Assembly (NCBI GenBank): GCA_023402505.1
Contig: JAEYGD010000436.1
Location: 1 to 8,239 of the forward strand
Direction of reading: 5' to 3'
DNA length: 8,239 bases
DNA from: Actinomycetes bacterium
Lineage (GTDB): Bacteria; Actinomycetota; Actinomycetes; Mycobacteriales; Micromonosporaceae
Part shown: positions 5,975 to 8,239 of the stretch, one piece after another
Position numbering within the stretch: position 1 is the first letter of the stretch
How the letters are laid out: each line of letters opens with the position of its first letter
Translations under genes and position numbers: made by a program
Notes under the pieces: model-generated
Told to the model about the DNA's origin: nothing
Database searches by the model: none
What the model saw: only the letters and a program-made list of their open reading frames with translations

Positions 5975-6301
5975 GGAGCGTGCGGCGGGGGGTTGCGTCC
6001 GGCCCCCGGCCCTGGTAGTGGCGGATTGCCAGGCGATGAGCGCTACCAGGGGAACTCGGTCGCGGGGGTCCGCGCCCGCCCGAGTCGTGCCGACGCGTTC
6101 AGGCGTTCCCGCGCTGGTCGTACGGTCTGTCCCGGACTCGTCCCACCGGTCCGGTCCGGTGCGGGTGGGCGGCGCTCGAAGCTACTCAGCGTGACAAAAC
6201 ACACCTCACTCAACGTGTTCGTCGAGCGTGCGGGTCGGTGTCGGCGCACCCCTGTCCGGGTCGTCGGTCCCGCCGGGTCCCAGCCATGAGACGATCTGAG
6301 C
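5975..6301. other. Gene-free remainder of the divergent intergenic region
   Basis: No credible gene was found in these 327 bp. It contains an inverted repeat CCCTGGTAG...CTACCAGGG (6010-6018 with 6043-6051, 24-nt loop) and three tandem CCGGT units (6146-6160). A possible plus-strand -10 TACGGT (6121-6126) has only a poor -35 (TTCAGG, 6098-6103). An unusually A/T-richer patch at 6189-6223 contains GTGACA and an imperfect inverted repeat (GACaAAACAC with GTGTTcGTC). Any of these could be folD control elements, but none is strong enough to call separately. No riboswitch consensus that I know was recognised. Confidence 0.5.
6290..6301 (+). promoter_or_regulatory. Possible leaderless -10 element of folD
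   Basis: TGAGACGAT (6287-6295) ends 6 nt before the GTG start of folD. The gene has no Shine-Dalgarno match in the preceding 20 nt (only GAG). A -10-like hexamer (GACGAT) at this distance is the arrangement expected of a leaderless actinobacterial transcript that starts on the GTG. The first base of the hexamer departs from TAnnnT and no -35 is evident, so this is tentative. Confidence 0.3.
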
Positions 6302-7162
6302 GTGACGGCGACGCTTCTGGACGGCAAGGCGACCGCGGCCGAGATCAAGGACGAGCTTCGGACCCGGGTGAAGGCTCTGGCGGAGCGGGGCATCACCCCC
6401 GGCCTCGGCACCGTCCTGGTGGGCGCCGACCCCGGCTCGCAGGCGTACGTCAACGGCAAGCACCGCGACTGCGCCGAGGTCGGGATCGCCTCGATCCGGC
6501 GGGAACTGCCGGCCGAGGCCACCCAGGAGCAGGTGGACGCCGTGCTGGCCGACCTGAACGCGGACCCGGCGTGCCACGGCTACATCGTCCAGCTGCCGCT
6601 TCCCGGCCACCTCGACACGCAGCGGGTGCTCGAACTGATCGACCCCGACAAGGACGCCGACGGCCTGCACCCGGTCAACCTGGGCCGGCTGGTCCTCGGC
6701 TACCCGGGTCCGCTGCCCTGTACCCCGCGCGGCATCGTCGAGCTGCTCCGCCGGCACGACGTGGCGCTGCGCGGCGCCAAGGTGGCCGTGGTCGGCCGGG
6801 GCAACACCGTCGGCCGCCCGCTCGGCCTGCTGCTCACCCGGCGCAGCGAGAACGCGACCGTGACGCTCTGCCACACCGGCACCCTCGACCTCGCCTCGCA
6901 CACCCGCGCCGCCGACATCGTGATCGTGGCGGCCGGGGTGCCGGGGCTGCTCACCGCTGACATGGTCACGCCCGGCGCGGTCGTGGTCGACGTCGGTATC
7001 ACCCGAGTCATCGGCCCGGACGGCAAGGGCCGCTACACCGGCGACGTGGACCCGGAGGTCGCCGAGGTGGCCGGCGCCCTGGTGCCGATGCCCGGCGGCG
7101 TCGGTCCGATGACCCGCGCGATGCTGCTGACCAACGTCGTCGAGCGCGCCGAGCGCGACTGA
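6302..7162 (+). CDS. folD: Methylene-tetrahydrofolate dehydrogenase / methenyl-THF cyclohydrolase FolD
   Basis: Cytosolic bifunctional enzyme. It oxidises 5,10-methylene-THF to 5,10-methenyl-THF with NADP+ and hydrolyses that to 10-formyl-THF, feeding purine and formyl-Met synthesis. The 286-aa length is normal. Conserved sites: AYVNGK (48-53) with Y49 and catalytic K53, VQLPLP (96-101), DADGLHPVNLG (118-128) with the folate-binding Asp, CTPRGI (140-145), the dinucleotide-binding loop VVGRGNTVGRP (163-173), CHTGT (190-194) and PMPGGVGPMTRAML (262-275). The GTG start fits the usual FolD beginning (TLLDGKATAAEI) and has no clear ribosome binding site. Divergent from the importer operon and 105 bp upstream of mdh on the same strand. 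In many actinobacteria folD follows purine genes (purN/purH); here the peptide importer is upstream instead. TGA stop. Confidence 0.97.
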   Translation: MTATLLDGKATAAEIKDELRTRVKALAERGITPGLGTVLVGADPGSQAYVNGKHRDCAEVGIASIRRELPAEATQEQVDAVLADLNADPACHGYIVQLPLPGHLDTQRVLELIDPDKDADGLHPVNLGRLVLGYPGPLPCTPRGIVELLRRHDVALRGAKVAVVGRGNTVGRPLGLLLTRRSENATVTLCHTGTLDLASHTRAADIVIVAAGVPGLLTADMVTPGAVVVDVGITRVIGPDGKGRYTGDVDPEVAEVAGALVPMPGGVGPMTRAMLLTNVVERAERD

Positions 7163-7187
7163 CGCCGACCACCCATCGGGGTCATAA

Positions 7188-7205
7188 CCGTCCGCCCCTG
7201 GACGG
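7188..7205 (+). other. Small hairpin after folD
   Basis: CCGTCC (7188-7193) and GGACGG (7200-7205) form a 6-bp stem with a 6-nt loop, 26 nt after the folD stop. It is too short and lacks a T-run, so it is a weak terminator candidate at best. Read-through from folD to mdh remains possible. Confidence 0.25.
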
Positions 7206-7222
7206 ATCGGTGCCAGGATGGC

Positions 7223-7231
7223 TGATACGGT
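7223..7231 (+). promoter_or_regulatory. Extended -10 promoter candidate for mdh
   Basis: TGATACGGT fits the extended -10 pattern TGnTAnnnT exactly. Initiation would fall near 7238, about 30 nt before the mdh ATG. The region 17-18 bp upstream (around 7203) has no good -35, as is tolerated with extended -10 elements. It would give mdh expression independent of folD, reasonable for a TCA-cycle enzyme. The same bases form the left arm of a possible RNA hairpin at 7224-7251. Confidence 0.4.
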
Positions 7232-7251
7232 CCGGAAAACCGACTGGTATC
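7224..7251 (+). other. Bulged hairpin directly before the mdh ribosome binding site
   Basis: GATACGGTCCGG and CCGACTGGTATC can pair around an AAAA loop, giving about 11 pairs with one G-U pair and a single-base bulge on each side. It ends 1 nt before the GGGAG (7253-7257) that serves mdh. It would form only in transcripts reading through from folD, because the proposed mdh promoter would start inside it. A regulatory role is inference. Confidence 0.3.
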
Positions 7252-7267
7252 AGGGAGTGGGACGACC

Positions 7268-8218
7268 ATGGGTAAGAAGGTCACTGTCGTCGGGGCCGGC
7301 TTCTACGGCTCCACCACCGCACAGCGCCTGGCCGAGTACGACATCTTCGACACCGTCGTGATCACCGACATCGTGGAGGGCAAGCCGGCGGGTCTCGCGC
7401 TGGACCTGAACCAGTCGCGCGCCGTCGAGGGCTTCGAGACCAAGCTCGTCGGCGTCACCACCGGCCCGAACGGCGAGGGGTACGAGGCCATCGAGGGCTC
7501 CGACGTCGTCGTCATCACCGCCGGGCTGCCCCGCAAGCCGGGGATGAGCCGGATGGACCTGCTGGAGACGAACGCCAAGATCGTCCGCCAGGTCTCCGAG
7601 AACGTCGCCAAGTACGCCCCGAACGCCGTCGTCATCGTGGTGTCGAACCCGCTCGACGAGATGACCGCGCTGGCCCAGCTCGCCACCCAGTTCCCGAAGA
7701 ACCGGGTGCTCGGCCAGGCCGGCATGCTGGACACCGCCCGGTTCACCAACTTCGTCGCCGAGGCGCTGAACGTGCCGGTGAAGTCGGTCAGGACCCTGAC
7801 CCTGGGCTCGCACGGCGACACCATGGTGCCGGTGCCGTCGAAGAGCACGGTGGACGGCAAGCCGCTGCGCGAGGTCATGCCGGCCGAGCAGATCGAGGAA
7901 CTGGTCGTCAAGACCCGCAACGGTGGCGCCGAGGTCGTCGCGCTGCTGAAGACCGGCTCGGCGTACTACGCCCCGTCGGCCGCCGCCGCCCGGATGGCGA
8001 AGGCGGTGGCCGAGGACTCCGGTGCCGTCATGCCGGTCTGCGCCTGGGTCGACGGCCAGTACGGCATCTCCGGCGTCTACCTGGGCGTCGAGGCCGAGAT
8101 CGGCGCCGAGGGCGTCAAGCGCGTGGTCGAGACCGACCTGGACGCCGACGAGCTGGCCGCCCTGAAGGAGGCCGCCGAGGCGGTCCGCGCCAAGCAGGCC
8201 GACGTCGCCAACATGTGA
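7268..8218 (+). CDS. mdh: Malate dehydrogenase, LDH-like (type 3) family
   Basis: Catalyses reversible NAD-dependent oxidation of malate to oxaloacetate in the TCA cycle. The 316-aa product shows the Rossmann motif VGAGFYGS (8-15) and acidic D34 at the end of beta-2 (favours NAD over NADP). The substrate loop GLPRKPGMSRMDLL (86-99) has arginines R89 and R95, of which the first marks malate rather than lactate specificity. SNPLD (126-130), LDTARF (154-159) with Asp155/Arg158, and GSHGDTMVP (180-188) with catalytic H182 are also present. This is the LDH-like type, not the cytosolic GAAGQIGY type that I recall as common in other actinobacteria. SRMDLL instead of the more usual SRDDLL is a small departure. 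ATG at 7268 is preceded by GGGAG (10-nt spacing). Likely translated from its own promoter or with folD. L-lactate dehydrogenase is the alternative, disfavoured by R89. Confidence 0.95.
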   Translation: MGKKVTVVGAGFYGSTTAQRLAEYDIFDTVVITDIVEGKPAGLALDLNQSRAVEGFETKLVGVTTGPNGEGYEAIEGSDVVVITAGLPRKPGMSRMDLLETNAKIVRQVSENVAKYAPNAVVIVVSNPLDEMTALAQLATQFPKNRVLGQAGMLDTARFTNFVAEALNVPVKSVRTLTLGSHGDTMVPVPSKSTVDGKPLREVMPAEQIEELVVKTRNGGAEVVALLKTGSAYYAPSAAAARMAKAVAEDSGAVMPVCAWVDGQYGISGVYLGVEAEIGAEGVKRVVETDLDADELAALKEAAEAVRAKQADVANM

Positions 8219-8239
8219 CCCGAAGATCTCCCGGAAGGG

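Noticed and set aside
5960..6289. 109-codon plus-strand frame in the divergent intergenic region
   Set aside because: TTG start without a ribosome binding site, Gly/Arg/Pro-rich and low complexity, no motif. Long open frames are expected by chance at this GC content.
5975..6301. Riboswitch or structured ncRNA upstream of folD
   Set aside because: No recognisable conserved core of TPP, cobalamin, SAM, glycine, ydaO or THF-type elements. Only a long-loop 9-bp inverted repeat is seen.
6043..6522. 159-codon minus-strand frame overlapping the folD start
   Set aside because: Its first third lies antisense to conserved folD codons and the product is Arg/Ser/Pro-rich without a domain.
1..8239. CRISPR arrays, tRNA/rRNA genes, transposases, phage or toxin-antitoxin genes
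   Set aside because: No regularly spaced repeats, cloverleaf-like segments or matching protein motifs were seen on either strand.

Overview
The window is high-GC DNA with strong third-position G/C bias, few A/T-rich patches and Shine-Dalgarno-led or possibly leaderless starts. This points to an actinobacterium. The gene content, and short Ser/Glu/Arg-coding intergenic sequences that I associate with Micromonospora-like genomes, make Micromonosporaceae the best guess. That assignment is inference, not proof.

Left part (about 1-5950, all minus strand): a complete five-gene peptide-type (Dpp/Opp/Nik family) ABC importer operon. In transcription order it encodes a lipoprotein substrate-binding protein (5853-4249), a DppB-like permease (4164-3226), a DppC-like permease (3162-2194), a DppD-like ATPase (2126-1089) and a DppF-like ATPase (1105-59). 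A perfect 18-bp hairpin at 1-42 closes it. A 15-bp hairpin separates the binding-protein gene from the permease genes and probably sets more mRNA for the former than for the latter. The two gaps inside the membrane/ATPase part (63 and 67 bp) each hold a micro-ORF (24 and 20 codons). Each micro-ORF stop codon overlaps the next gene's start by 4 nt, so the whole tail of the operon could be translationally coupled. The two ATPase genes overlap by 17 bp.

Middle (5854-6301): a 448-bp divergent intergenic region. The half next to the binding-protein gene has a credible minus-strand promoter (TTGTCG-17-TACCGT) flanked by two inverted copies of a GTTAC(n)GCT(n)CGCAAC-type element, plus a related direct repeat. 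The half next to folD has no convincing gene.

Right part (6302-8218, plus strand): folD (bifunctional methylene-THF dehydrogenase/cyclohydrolase, one-carbon metabolism), then after 105 bp mdh, an LDH-like malate dehydrogenase of the TCA cycle. The 105-bp gap carries an extended -10 (TGATACGGT) and a bulged hairpin directly before the mdh ribosome binding site.

The protein-coding content is ordinary housekeeping and transport. The observations most worth a second look are the two bridging micro-ORFs, the operator-like pair around the importer promoter, and the four-cysteine motif present in both ATPases.
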